A stretch of 64,000 nucleotides of DNA from Serinus canaria (Eukaryota > Chordata > Aves > Passeriformes > Fringillidae), in contig NC_066317.1 of assembly GCF_022539315.1 (NCBI RefSeq), forward strand, positions 45,363,935 through 45,427,934. The letters run 5' to 3'. Each line of letters begins with the position of its first letter. Positions within the stretch are counted from its first letter, which is position 1. Shown piece after piece: positions 26,949 to 39,892 of this stretch. The position numbers and the translations under genes are program-made. The notes beneath the pieces were generated by a model, which saw only the letters and a program-made list of their open reading frames with translations, was not told where the DNA came from and ran no database searches.

Positions 26949-29900
26949 ACTTTTATCATTCAATTTCAATAAATTTAATGGTTTAGGTCCAAAACTGTTC
27001 CTCAGCTTTTGTTAGTGACGTTTCTGGAGACAGATACAGATGCTGTGGACCAGTCTTTCCTTGTACCAAAATAAAATTGTAATGATGAAAACCAACTCGA
27101 TGTCAGGTTTTGGAGGGCTTAAAGGGGTTAAAGAGGATAAAAAAGACTGCAGGGTTAGTTTAGAGAAAAATGTGGTACCTACAAGCAGCAGCAAAGACAG
27201 GTGTAGGGAACTAAAACAGTCAAACAAATATAACAACTGCATAATGACTACTTCTTACAGCTTATGAAAGCCTAGAAGGAGAAAGTCTGGGAGGGAAGGC
27301 TGCAGATGGCTGCTGATATTCCTGCTAAATCTTTTTCTGGCAGTGCTCTAACGCCAAGGAAAAGGGTAACAAGAGACCATGTCCATCGTTACCATGTGCA
27401 CAGAAAGCTGAGCTGTAGACAGCTCTGGTCAGCTGAGACAAAGTGCTCCTCGTAGACCTTCTGATATTTTTCAGCCATCTATTCTCAGAGAGCTTGTCTT
27501 TAGTGCTTCAGGCTGGTTTACCCTGGGAGAGTTTCAACCATCTGTAAGTAAATTTGTCATTGGAGAATTTTCTGTAGGTAAAATAAAGGAGGAAAATGCT
27601 TGGAGAAAAGTAAAAATGCCCTCACTGGACAGCTTGCTTTCACTGGAAAAGTCATCCATTTCCTCTAATGCTCACCAGTCATTTACCGGACTATATTATT
27701 TTTAGTTTGGGTGGTTGTTAAAGATAGGATTATAAATAAATGTATGCCTGAGTGCTATTCCAACCACTTTTCCTTGACACTGGGAATTGATATTGCAGGC
27801 ATCATTACATGGTTTGTACTCTGAGGGGTGGGAGGGCTCTGTTAATAAAAGTATGCTTTATACACAGCCTTTTTGTTAGTCTTTTTAGACTGCAGTTATG
27901 ACTGACCTTATGACTGGGCAAATCTCTGGAAAGCTTCCAAAAATATCCATTGCCTTTTCAGCTGAAACAGGAATCTTCTGTAAATTAGGTCTCTAAGAAG
28001 GAAGGGAAAGACATGGGGAATTGAGTATGTCATTCTATAGTTACCCAGGCATATCAAGCCTGTCTCAGTAAATAACAGTAGACACCAGCTGCTAGTCTAG
28101 TATGAAGGGGGCATTAAAATATTAAAGCTAGTAATCTACCCATTTAGAAAGGAAAGGTAAACAGCACTTAACAGTGCTGAAGACTGAGCTGCAATTTATG
28201 ATTCAGGATTTTTACCCATTTCAAAATGGGCTTACTGAAGGTTTTCAGTGTGTTATTTTAGACTGGTGTTCAGAAAAATAAGGGCATGCATGCTCTACTG
28301 AGAGCAAAAAATAATAGCAATGATGGTTATCATCAGGTTAGTACAAATATTCATAAATTTGTAGTTAATTTTAATTCCTAGTATCTTGGTTTTCCACTAA
28401 TTCTTGTTAATGTTTTATTTCCTACTTTTATCTAATGAATAGTGTCATAGTGGCAAATAAAATAAAGATGAAAGAAGATTCTAGAGGTCATCTAATACAC
28501 TGATTTTTTTTAAGGGAATTGACTGACATTTTGGATTGGGGAGAGCATGATCAACCAAATAGTTGACAGATTTCATCAAATTGATTGACATACCTTATTG
28601 TTTAACATTTGTCAGGAAAGATCATTGCATAGTTTAGACTAATGAGCTACCTTACAACCATGATTTCATTCCTATAAATAAGATTACAAATGCAATTAAT
28701 GCAAATATTTCAAGAGTGCTCTCAAATCTGCATCTCTGTAGTGGTTGATTGTGACTGAAGCATTCATTCAATTTGTGGCAATGATCTCATGAACCACCTT
28801 TGATACTTCAATGACCACAAGCCCAGGAATGACACACCATCACTCTAGTCTAATCCATGCTCCTGCACAAGGACAAAACCATCAGCATGTACACCCTTTC
28901 CCAAGTTGGTGCAAATATCCTGTTTGTAAATTGATGATTTCAAGTAACATTCATGTTTGTGTATAAATATTCTTGCTAAACCACTCAGGAGACTAAAATC
29001 TCTCTTTCTATAGGGCAAGATAGCACTTACATCTACAACTTATCTGGGCATCTCCTGCTAGACTTTCCAATAACTTCAAACAGCACCCAGAGGCACCATT
29101 CTTTATTCCTGTGACAGTCATCTTCAAGACAGTCTGCTCTCAAGGCTGATACCAATAACATTGGTAGAGCTGTAAGTATCTGAACAGTTATTACTTTTAT
29201 TGATTATAGTGAATCTCTGGATAAAACAGCAACACAAAAAACACATATTTAATGAAGTAATCTAGGTTATACATCTCAGGCTTTAGAAGATTCTAAACTT
29301 GAGAAACATTTTACATGGGACACATCCTGATTGCCATGGAGTCCTAGCCTTCAGAACCTGAGTTTTTATACAGCAGAAAAAAGGGGGTTTTTTTCCAGAT
29401 CTGCAGCATTTAAAGGCAATCAGTTTTGTTCAAGCTTACTCTTAAAATATTCTGAGATAATTCTTGATAATTCTTGAAAATACTCTTGATAATTATTTTA
29501 AAATAAACCAAGGTGTGATCAAAGGGGACTGCAGTGGAAATTTTAATGGATTCTTAACTAAGATGTCTGTTACAAAATTATTGACAGCATAGTGAGGAAC
29601 ACAATGCAGCAGAACACCCTCTCAGTGGCAACTAAGAGTAAAGTCACAGATTTAAAATCTGTTATCTGGTGGCAGTTTGAAAAGAGTACAGATTCTGAGC
29701 CAGTTTTTGTTGCACAGCCTTCCTTCGTTTGATGAGGTTCATTTTAATAATCTATTAATTTGCTTCAAATTGCCTAGAACTAAGCCTAAGGTCTGGATTG
29801 TTCACTTCAATAAAAAGGAAGATTGCCATCACATATCCTACTAGTTAATCCAGAAATGTTACCACAATTAACAGTTTATAATGGAAGCAATGCCTTAATA

Positions 29901-30807
29901 TTTTGGTTCTGCAGATTGTCACAGGCTCCTGCAGCAACCCAGACGAAAGCTCCTACTGGGCACAGATAAGAAGTCATAAGAAATTGAACAAAATGAAAAA
30001 AATCTCATGCTATGTGAAGGTTGTATCTTACTTAGCAAACTGCTGAGCTAACATTTCTCTTCAGTTCAACCAGAAATTGTGACTAGTAGAATTCATATAA
30101 ATGCTCTTAATCATGAAAAAACAGCTCAGACATTCAGATTTTCTAACAATAAGGAGACATTATTGTTGGAAGTATTTCTGGTTTCTAATTTCAGATAATT
30201 CTTTAAATTTCAGAGAACTCTTGGTCAGAAGAGAATCCGTAAGTTTCAGGTAAGATCTCTACAGAAAAGTTTGTGACCAAGTATATACCTGAATACCTGC
30301 TGCTGAGAGAAGCCTTAGAGCTGTACAATGGCCCACACCACAGTCTGAAATAAGTATGTGTGAGCCTGAAAAATCAGCTTTAGGTCCATAATGGGGACAG
30401 AAGTGTATATGGATTCTTACATGTATGGTCTCATGGGCAGCAGCTTGCCACCAGGAGCTCCTGATCCCTACTGAGTTCAGACCCAGAAAAGGCTCAGCTT
30501 CTCTTAATCCTTCTCTCAGGCTCTCTCTGTCCCTGGTGCACACCAGTCAAGGACCAGCCAGCAGGCCATTTTGGAAACAAACAGTTTCCTCCCCCCTGGG
30601 CCACTGCTGAAGCAACCCTGGCAAGCTGAGGGAGTGACTGATACCTTTTACTACGTTTGCTGAAGGAACTCAGCACCTGATAACAACTAATAAGACAGGG
30701 CAAGAGTCAGCAGCTGCCACTGACATATCCAGGGTGATGTGAGTGCTGGCGTGCTGGCAGCTCTGACACAGTACAAATGCAGGTAAATTCAACTGTAATT
30801 AGAAAAC
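26949..30807. other. Unique noncoding stretch
   Basis: Has very few open frames between about 27270 and 30250 on either strand, matching AT-rich noncoding DNA. A 36-base splice-bounded segment at 30214-30249 is the only exon-like signal. No repeats beyond the short one at 29455-29495. Confidence 0.5.
29455..29495 (+). repeat. Degenerate short tandem repeat
   Basis: Three imperfect copies of a roughly 10-12-base unit built on TTCTTGATAA (second copy TTCTTGAAAA, third ACTCTTGATAA). Probably slippage-derived. Confidence 0.65.
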
Positions 30808-30854
30808 AAAAAAAAAAAAACCCACAACAAACAAAACCAACCCCCCCCCCCCCC
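30808..30854 (+). repeat. A13 run followed by C14 homopolymer
   Basis: Thirteen A at 30808-30820, a short A/C-rich link, then fourteen consecutive C at 30841-30854. Long C runs are prone to length error in sequencing, so the exact count should not be trusted. Confidence 0.85.
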
Positions 30855-33800
30855 TTGAAGAGCTCCTTTGCATACTCAGAACAGCATGGAAACAGGGAGA
30901 AGCAGAGTAAACAGGGCCAGACTCTCAGTTGTGCTGAGCAAGGACATGGAAGACCACGAAGACAGAAAACTTCAAGCCAGCTAATTCTGTAATGTAAAGC
31001 CACTTGAAATCTTAAAGGATTAATACATTATTACTGATATACTATTACCTGCAGATTTATAGTCTTCAGTTCTAAACATTTGTAGTCCTCCCTTGCCACA
31101 AAAGAACAGATAGGAAAAACAATTGTGACAGACTAGAAGAAGCATCAAAGTGTTAGTTAGATATTTATTGTGGTAGGAAGAAAGCCTGTGTTCCTACTTA
31201 CTTTCTATTCAGGCAAACTTCTTTTGCCTGGAGTTAGAGGTTTGTTGAACACAGAGAAAGAAGATGAGATAAATTAGGTTTACATTTTTTTTTTAGGTTT
31301 TTGGCCTTGACCAGGATTGTTTGCTGACAAGTAAATCCCCTTTGGTAGAATTAGGTGGTTATCATTAGTGGTTTGGTCACAGCAAGGAGATGGGAGGAGG
31401 GAGAGTTAAGTAGTTTATCATTTGATGTAGCTGTCTGGCAGGATGACCTCATTTTTCACTGTCAATAACAGCTTTAAGAATTTGTATTTAATGTTCTCTG
31501 CTAATGATGAAGCTGCTTAAGTTTCAAATTAAAGTTAATTAGACAGGCTACAGCTCTGTTCTTATACATGACATTTGGTCAGGACTTCAAGACTGAAAGC
31601 AGTTGGTTAATATTTACTATTTCCTCTTCATTTAAACACAGGATTAATTTCTTGTCTGTGCAGTGAAGCTGTTAAGGCTGTCTGTAAGTTAAATTCATCA
31701 ATCTAAAAGAAGCAGTAACAACTGAACCACTACATCAAACTCAAATACAGCTGACAAAATTAAATGCTGGGTGAATTGCTGTTGAACATAACAGTAGTAC
31801 CCACCAATTTAAGCTTATGGGGAAGGATTCAGGACATCTAAATAACAATTATGAAAGGATGGATTTTAGTTACTTTTGTCAGCATCCTAAATGACAATCT
31901 GGTCTCTCTGAAAATCCCTGCACAATTGTGGAGGTGACTAAATCCATTAGCTGTCTTACTTGGAGACATTTGCCTCTTGCCTGAAACTACGTACAAACCA
32001 GTCCAAGGCAGACAGACCCCTGAGCAACACTTCTCTGTGGCCTGGTGATCAGGGCAGCTGACTGTGAGACAGACTTAATTCACTTTGGGGTTAGCTGAAG
32101 GAGAAACCTGTGCTGTCACCAGTGGAATAATACACTATAGACAACAACAGCCTCACCACCACATGGACTGGCTCCCATCAGGACAGACGTGTGCCATATT
32201 TTACAGCTCCCTACACTGTAAATTGAGAGCTAGATCTCTTCTTCAGAAGAGCCAGGGCACCCTCAGGAGGAGTCTCAAACCCCAGTGCTGCCAGGGGAGC
32301 CGAAGGCAGGCATCTCTGCAGATCTGCACAGGAGATGTGATATGTCTGTGTGATGGCTTCCTCACAGCTAAGAGGAGGGGGCTGTGTGGTGTCTGTCCCC
32401 TCTTCAGTCCTAACAGCTAAAGCTAATGAAGTAGTCCTTCCCAGGGTTTTGGGAGTTTTCTTGCCATTAAACAAAACCTCCTAATTATTATCCCATTAGG
32501 TCACTCAGGACTTATGCTGTTTGCATAAGCTTTACATGTAACCTTTTTTCTGAAAAAATAACCATTTATGTAAAAATTCCAATGACTGTAGATTCAAACA
32601 GAGGATGGATTTCAGTGGAAATTCTCCTGCTTCAGGCAGACATCCAGCTGCCCCTAGTATGAAGTGTTTTAGTACAAAGTGCTTCCACACCTTCAGCCTA
32701 AGGGAAACCAAAGCTGATCCAATATTCATTGCCTTGAGAACTGATAAGCAAGAGCCCAGTACCTCCTTGATTTCATACCCCAAGAGGCCACACATTCAGA
32801 GTGGCATAGTTCTTTTTATTTTGCCTTTTTTCCACATTAAATGTACCATATTGTATACAAGTACCTCTCAACACCTTGTCTTAGAGAGCTACCAGTTGGT
32901 GTCATTTCAGCAGTGGGGACAGTTCCTCCATAACCCTAAACCAAGGGGAAGCCTTGGTGGTCCCTCCCTTACACACTGAGATACCTTGCTTTTTGTATAG
33001 CCACAAATAGGTCACTCCAGAGAAAAATCTCACATACAATTCCTTCTCTATACTTTGTATTAAAAAGTGGTACTAAGGTCCCCTATTTGTCACCCTTCTA
33101 GGAGGAAGAAGCCTGTGACCTGGTTCAGGCATGACCCCTCAGTGCTGCTATGTATAACTCACAGCTGAATGACTTCTCCTTATCCTATCCTTACTTAGGG
33201 GTGACAGGTATGTCACAGAAGACCCTAGATAGCTGAAATAATTTTGTAGCATCACAACTTCTTGCTCCTGGAGTGTCTCATAGGATGCTGAGGTCTGTCA
33301 TGAAAGGATTCCTGAACCAGTGGAGTTTCCAGCTGGATCTGGGCCTCTGCATTTTAATGGCAGTGGGGACTGTGTTGGAAAACAGTCAGCCCACTCCAGG
33401 GAACTCTTCCTCCTACAGAACAGGTCCTTGATCAATGGTATCATTCCACAGACAAGAGTGTTAGTGATTCCTCATGCAGGGCAAGCGCATGGTAAGACTT
33501 AACAAGCTACATCTGAAACCCAGATATGTTTGCAGGTTGGCTAGATATCATCAATATAAGCAGGCTTTCAAATAACCTTAATCAATTATTAAATATCAAT
33601 AGTAATTCACAAGGCACTGGGTAGAAGGAGCAGGCAGAAAGCAGTATCCTAATGCTCAGCAGATCCTTTGTCATTTTTGATCTCTAGATACTAATCCAGC
33701 AGCATGAGATTCTGGCTCACCATATTTACATGGAATTGGACTGGTTACATAGGGCCACGACTAGGGTTGTAAGCTTCCAGAAATAATTTTCAAGTACAAA

Positions 33801-36800
33801 GGATATGTGCATTCAATCAGTTCTTCCACATCTGTTTCATAACATTGCGTAATTCATCTGCGTGGGTCCACAGTTTCATTTCTCCTGTTTGTAGCAATTG
33901 ATCAGCCAAGACAATGTCAGGCTAATAACTTTGTTTTCTTCTTACCATAGCCCATTTTAGTGCTTTGTTTTGACTCCTGTGACTGAGCAAATTAATATTA
34001 TGATTCTGCTTTGCCCCGGGAAAGTAACCGAGACCTGTAATTCCAGCTTTTGATGAGATTTGTACAAGATGTTTGCAGGAGTCTCCTAGAGAACTGTATC
34101 AGACTTAACTTTTCTATTAAGTTAGTCATGTTTCAGTTTATCATTCCAAATGCTCAAAATGAAAGTGCCCCTCATTTGTTTACAAAGGCTGCATCCTTTG
34201 ATGAGAACCAGCAGCTCTTCACAGATACCATAGCCATGCTCTAGCCAGAAGCCAGAAGCCACAGGGCAGGCAGGAATGGAATGGGACTGAGCAGAAACTT
34301 CCCTTTTCCAAAGGAGGAAAAGCCAGGAAGACAGCTTAAAGGGAACCAGTCCCCAGGGAAGCAGAGCTCACTTACAGCTGCTTGCAGCTTAAGAAATATT
34401 ACCTTGTCTTTTGCAAAGCCAGGAATAATCCCAGAATCTAACAAAGGAAGATGTAACAAACGCCACGCTGCCAGAAGATCAACTCTTTCATGGAATATAA
34501 TCACTTCAGTATTATCAAGCAGTAACAAGTAGCTGGGAAGGCTGTTTCAGATTAAATTTGCATGTCATGCTTATTAACTTCATTAGTCACAAAATCTCCC
34601 TTGGATCTGCATGCAGTTTGACAGCCCATCTGAATGTCATTGGCTGAACAGTCAGAGCAGCCTTTCAAGACCCTGACAGATTATGACCACCCCTTCTTTC
34701 TGCCAGTGTCTGCTAACATTAAAGAGACAAAACACAAGACAAATTTTGGCTTGCCAGTGAAGCCCCATGAGACAGACCCTGTCATCTCAAAGTATGGCCC
34801 TGAGGAAGCAGAAACAGCCCAGTAGTTACAGACAAGTATTAAAGCAGGTCCAGTATATAGCCCAGCTGGATGTCTTCACTCCAATCTTTCACGATAGGCA
34901 TGCTTCAAACCCTCCTCTCCTCCTTCTTCCATCTTTATCACATCCTCTCTCCCCCACATCCCCAAAATTAACAACTCTAAGCATAATACCCCTGCAGGTC
35001 TGCAAGGTGAAGTGCAACACACTGCTTGGGAGAGAGCATCAAAAGTGTTCTTGTACACTTTTAGGTTACTTATCTGGAGGTCACTAAAGAACACGTGTGA
35101 ATAAAAGAACCCAATGGCAGTTCAGGCAAGTTAAATGATGGAAATTTTAAAAGAAACAAACAAGCTTTGTTCATATATTGCACAATTCAGCTTTAGAATT
35201 TGTGGCCAAGCAATCAGCAAGATTCAAGAAGCTAAATATTTATATGAAAAGCCAGAACTTCCTTTAGTTACTTATTTAGTTAGAGACATTAAATATTTTA
35301 CACTATTACATTCTTCATGTCAAGCTTTTAAGCTAAACATTAAATCTAAAATGGGATTAAACAATGCACATTAGCACTTCAAGCAGCTTTCAGTAAATCA
35401 TTTGTATTGGCTTGATCCAGGGATGAAATACTGAATATTATGGACTTTTGGTGTCATTAGTTCAGACTTCAGGAATCTCCATGATTTTCTGTACATCAAA
35501 GCATATTAACAATGTGGAAGGTAGAGGTATTCATTATTACAATTTTACATATACTAAAATAATCTACCAAAGTGAAAGAATTTACAGCTTCATGCAAATA
35601 AGGAGCAGGACAGAGCATGAAAGATTTTGTTATCAAACCTCTACTCCAACCATTTCCTAAAAGCAATCCAAACCACAGTGCTGTGATGCACTTTCATACA
35701 GAAACTGGCTGACACAAGAAGGACCTATTTTCAGTGTGGTTTATGCTCAGTGTGTGCTGAAGTCAGACTGCTGAAGCTGTCCCTAAACAGAACTACATTT
35801 CAATGTGCTTTGCTACCCATAGAATAAACTATCCATCTTATTTCTTAAGCCCTCTCATTATTTTTTTTCCTGTTACCTTCTAATATCAAATTAAAATACA
35901 GCTTCATTATTAACTGTTCCGTGTTATGACAACATTTCTGCCTGTCTTGTCCTTTCAAAGGGGACAATATTCAGAAAATGCACTGTGAATGTGTTTCAAG
36001 CATCACTCCTTTTAAGGCTTTCCAAAGTTACCTGCAAGCCATCATGTGAATCTTCCCTACCTTCACATTGGAAGAACAGCAGCAAAACTTTGTGACAGCT
36101 TGACAGAGTAGTGTTCAGGTTTTTTCAGCTCAACAAAACACAGTTTACTTGGTCAACCCTGCCCTAAGCAGCTCATCCAAAGTATTTGATTCTTGACTCT
36201 CTGATGGGATGAATCTGGATCTCAGTTCAGCAGGTCACCCTACACCAGCATTGAATTTTAACTCTGGCACATTGTAATGGGCACATCTGCTATTCAGGAT
36301 CAAATGGTGTCCAGGTGTGGTTACAGGTGACTGTGGAACAGCTGCCAGCCAAAATAAATCTGTGAGGTTTATTTCTCCAAAGAGTTATGCAGACTTTATC
36401 CACTAGAGTTACAGTTCAAAGTTCAAAACCTCAGGTTTGTGAGAAATGATGAACCCTACTTAAAGAATAATGCTGAGTGCCACTAGATAAACCACAATTT
36501 CTTGCCTAGAAGCATCTAGAAATATTCCTGCTGCCAGTTGTCTGCAACACTAAGACTGAGAACTTAAAGGAGCAATACATCCTAAAGAACGTGATGATCA
36601 CAACATACTATTGTTATTGACAATAGTAAGGGAAAACACAAAAACTTTTAAAAAGGAGTTTGGAGAGTGGTAGATGTACCAATGCTTTGAAAACACCTTT
36701 AAAAATGGATGACAGCTGGCAAACTCCAACTTGGTTTGTGCTTCAGCAATCATAAATCTTTTTTGTTCTTCACCTTTTACAACTTCTAAAGAGGCACAGC

Positions 36801-37284
36801 TGGCTTCTGAAGCCTTCAAATTGATCCACTCCTCGAGAATTAAAGCCATTCAAAGTTAAGGTGTATGGACTCAAAGCTTTGATTTCATCTGGCTCAGATC
36901 AGGTGTCTTAGTACAGGTTTAATTTGTATGTGAGTTCCTAAGGGAAATAAGGCCCTTTATAGTTCTTATTTCACTGAAAACTGCATGCCAGATGCTATGG
37001 AAATCCAAATGATCTGTGCCAAAAAATAGGAAAGGAGAATGGAAGAGTAACAATAATAATTATTATTATAGCAGGAGTTTCAATAGTATCCTGGAAATTT
37101 CTTCCCTTGGTGATTTAAAAAAAAATAGGTATGCACACTCAGTTTCATAATAATAATTAGTTACTTTTCACTGATTTAAAATTTTCTTCAAGGGCTAAAG
37201 TTTGGCAAGGGTCCAAGCCAGACAGCTACACAGGACACATAAGCTTCTAGGACACCATCAGGAGGATCAAAGAACCTGTGTCAG
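30855..37284. other. Long unique noncoding stretch
   Basis: About 6.4 kb without a recognised gene or repeat family. It includes AT-rich parts with homeodomain-like TTAATTA words near 31530 and 33570-33620. Frames at 32085-32420 (+) and 32605-32979 (+) overlap reverse-strand frames and show no domains. Confidence 0.5.
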
Positions 37285-37440
37285 ATTTTGTCAGCTGGCT
37301 GTAGATGCCCCATTCCTGGAAATGTTTATGGGCAGGTTGAACAGGGCTCTGAGTAACCTGGTCTAGTGGAAGGTGTCCCTGCCCTTGGAAGGGGGGCTGG
37401 AACTAGGTGACCTTTAAGGTCCCTTCCAAGTTTCCTTGTT
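37285..37440 (+). mobile_element. CR1 LINE, 5'-truncated 3' end
   Basis: Recognised from the typical avian CR1 3' region: GATGCCCCATTCCTGGAA, then GGTTGAACAGGGCTCTGAG, ACCTGGTCTAGTGGAAGGTG, and finally GACCTTTAAGGTCCCTTCCAA close to the end. CR1 is the dominant bird LINE, typically truncated at the 5' end on insertion and ending in short octamer-like repeats instead of poly(A). Only the last part of the terminal protein region and the 3' UTR remain. It has no coding capacity. A poly-C run follows 25 bases downstream. Confidence 0.9.
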
Positions 37441-37464
37441 AACAATTGCGGTGACCATTTACTT

Positions 37465-37477
37465 CCCCCCCCCCCCC
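37465..37477 (+). repeat. C13 homopolymer
   Basis: Thirteen consecutive C just beyond the CR1 3' end. Its length is uncertain because such runs are error-prone. Confidence 0.85.
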
Positions 37478-39745
37478 AAAGTGCTATTTCACTTGCAGAA
37501 CAAGAGAGAAAGCCAGTATCAGTTCTTCCATATCACTGATCTGAGCAGGACAGGATGACCACACCTCTTTGCCTTTTGATTCTACCACCTCTATAAGCAC
37601 TGGAGAGAAGAATAGAGCTTCACAACATGTTATCCCTTGCACTTCTTTATTCTCCACTCACCAGCAACACCCTTAGTAATTAATCTCTTTAGCTTTTCTC
37701 CAAGCATTTCCTACAGGACAGGACAATAGTAGCTGAACTCTCATAATTCCTCAGATACTTAAATTCATGACCAAATCTGGGAGTGCCCTTCTGTCCCACA
37801 ACAGGAAGCCACCAAGTCCTCACCTTTTAGGCCACTCAGCTGCTCTTCACCTCAGGCTAACCACTCATATTTACTCTTAAAAATTAGTTCAAGTACCATA
37901 CTTACTCATAATAAAGCAACCCTCTTCTCACATTATCCATGCTCACCTGCATACCTATCCCACAGTTTCTCAATCCAGAGCACTCTTTTCCTCCAGGAAT
38001 GGAAGCCCCAGACAAACACACATAACAACCTTCTGCTGCAAAGCATCCTTTCCCTTGTACCCCTCCTAGCAGCTGCCTTCTGTAGCCCCATTTTGATGTT
38101 AATTAAATCATTCTGGTGCATGACTGGACTAAGGGAGTCCCCAAGATGCTCAGCTGCTTGCTGAATCAAAATCCCCATCCTTGCAATGCTGCTAACTGCT
38201 AGAAAAATTCAAGTGAAGGTGGCTAGTTGATAACAGGAATTTGGATGTGGGATGTCTCCTTCATTCATCAGTTCTCTCAAGCTGAAAACCAAGGGTAAGG
38301 ACTTTGTCCCAGAACTACCACAGCTCTCATCATTATATTTCTTTCCCATAATTTCAGAAAACAAATGTTTTCAAAAATTATCAATGCAAGGGTGATTATG
38401 CTTGTGTAGGAGCAGTAGTTCATTAGTTTACCTCAGCAGTGACAGGTGAATGATGGACACCTGTGATGCTCATGCTGAGGGTAAAGGACTGCCATGGTAA
38501 ATATGGTACACCAAGTAAAACCATCCATGTCTGGAACACTAAATAGGAAATATCCCAGTTCTGTTGTGGCCATTACCTTTAAAAGACAAAACAAGAGGTT
38601 GTTTTGTACTTTATGAGGAGTCTTGTAGCAAAAGGAATGAGATTTCTGGTTTGTTGGAAATTAAAAACATATTTAAAGTTTTCCTCCATAACTGGAATGA
38701 AGACCCTGAATTTGTTAATTTCTTTCGTAAAGGAAGTGCTGTTTCAGAAAATACAAAAAAATTTCTTGCTGGCCTTTTTGAAATCACAGTGATCCAAGAT
38801 TCACCTTGAGTCCCTGGGACTTTTTTCAGTCCCCTGGGAGATCTCCCCCAGGCTGCCTCTCCTGGTGTGGTGAGCTCAAAATCTCATTTTTGTTCTGGAG
38901 ATTTCTGCCTCTCTTTGGATAGCTGAGGTCACCTCTGCAGAGCCATACTCTCCTACAAGTCACATTAATTGCCCAAAGAATCAGCATCCTCCCACACATT
39001 TATTTGAGCTCTAGCACTGTAGTTAGGAAAACCTGTTAAGGAGTTATGAGCTGTAACTATATGAATTCTTCTCTCTGCAGCACGCAAGGTTATAAATAGA
39101 ATAGGAAATATAGAAGAGTTTCATGTCTTACCCAAGTCCTTCAGCTGGCTAAATTCCATGTCCACAGAACATGTTTCTTCTTTAGTCTTTGACTCTTTCA
39201 GTGTGTAGCTGATATTTTGGCTCCTGTACTCTTCGTTCACATCGGCTGACAAGCTCCAAATTGGCCAGAGCAAACTTGATCATATTTTGCTTAAAAAGCT
39301 TCCTGTCTGTGGCAGCCAGGATGCTGATCACTTCATCAGTTCATCTTGGTAAGCCAGAGGTGTCACAACTGCACTTCTCATCTAGCCAGCTGCTCCTTCA
39401 CAAATAAATGGTTTTACTGTGTCTGGAAGTATTTTATCTGGTCTTTCTGGGAAACCTCCAAAACCCAAAGTTCCTTCAGTCTTGTGAGGGTTTACTCTTC
39501 AGTACTAGCCTTAACTACTTTTGCAAAGTTTCAAAAAATTCACATGCTATTTCCATCCCTTAGATCTTCATTGGTTGCTGCAAGCACTCCCAGTTTTTGT
39601 CCCACCTCATCTGAACCGTAATATCCCAGAAATATCCTAGTTCAGTTTCCTTTGCAAATGCCTCCTCTTCCTCCACCAGTTTATTTAGCTGCCCCTTTCT
39701 CCTTGTTGCCTTGCTCATTGTCCCATGGGGCAGGTGTTCTAGGCT
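37478..39745. other. Unique noncoding sequence
   Basis: No recognised gene. Frames at 37933-38178 (-) and 38564-38809 (+) were read for reverse transcriptase, gag or host domains and none was found. Confidence 0.5.
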
Positions 39746-39892
39746 GCTGCTTTAGCTCAGTTGGTCAGAGCATGGTGCTAATATCACCAAAGTTATGGGA
39801 TTGATCCCCAAATGGGCCATTCACTTAAGAGCTGGACTTGAGGATCCCTGTGGGTCCTCTTCCAACTCAGAATATTCTGTGATTTTGTGAAA
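39746..39892 (+). mobile_element. tRNA-Ile-derived SINE with CR1-like tail (passerine TguSINE1 type)
   Basis: The first ~73 bases (39746-39818) align by eye with tRNA-Ile. The A box TAGCTCAGTTGG is at 39753-39764, the AAT anticodon triplet at 39780-39782 in a CTAAT context, and a decayed B box GGATTGATCC at 39798-39807 (the CG of GGTTCGATCC is lost); the head ends in GGGCCA. The remaining ~70 bases match a CR1 3' end (TGGACTTGAGGATCC, GGGTCCTCTTCCAACTCAG) and end in ATTCTGTGATTTTGTGA, a CR1-style terminal repeat. SINEs with this head-to-tail design are known from passerines and are thought to be mobilised by CR1 reverse transcriptase through the shared tail. The mutated B box and lost CpGs suggest an old, silent copy. 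It is not a functional tRNA gene because stems are mismatched and the tail is fused. Confidence 0.9.

Noticed and set aside
39746..39818. Functional tRNA-Ile gene
   Set aside because: The head has mismatches in the stems, a mutated B box and a fused CR1 tail, so it is the head of a SINE.
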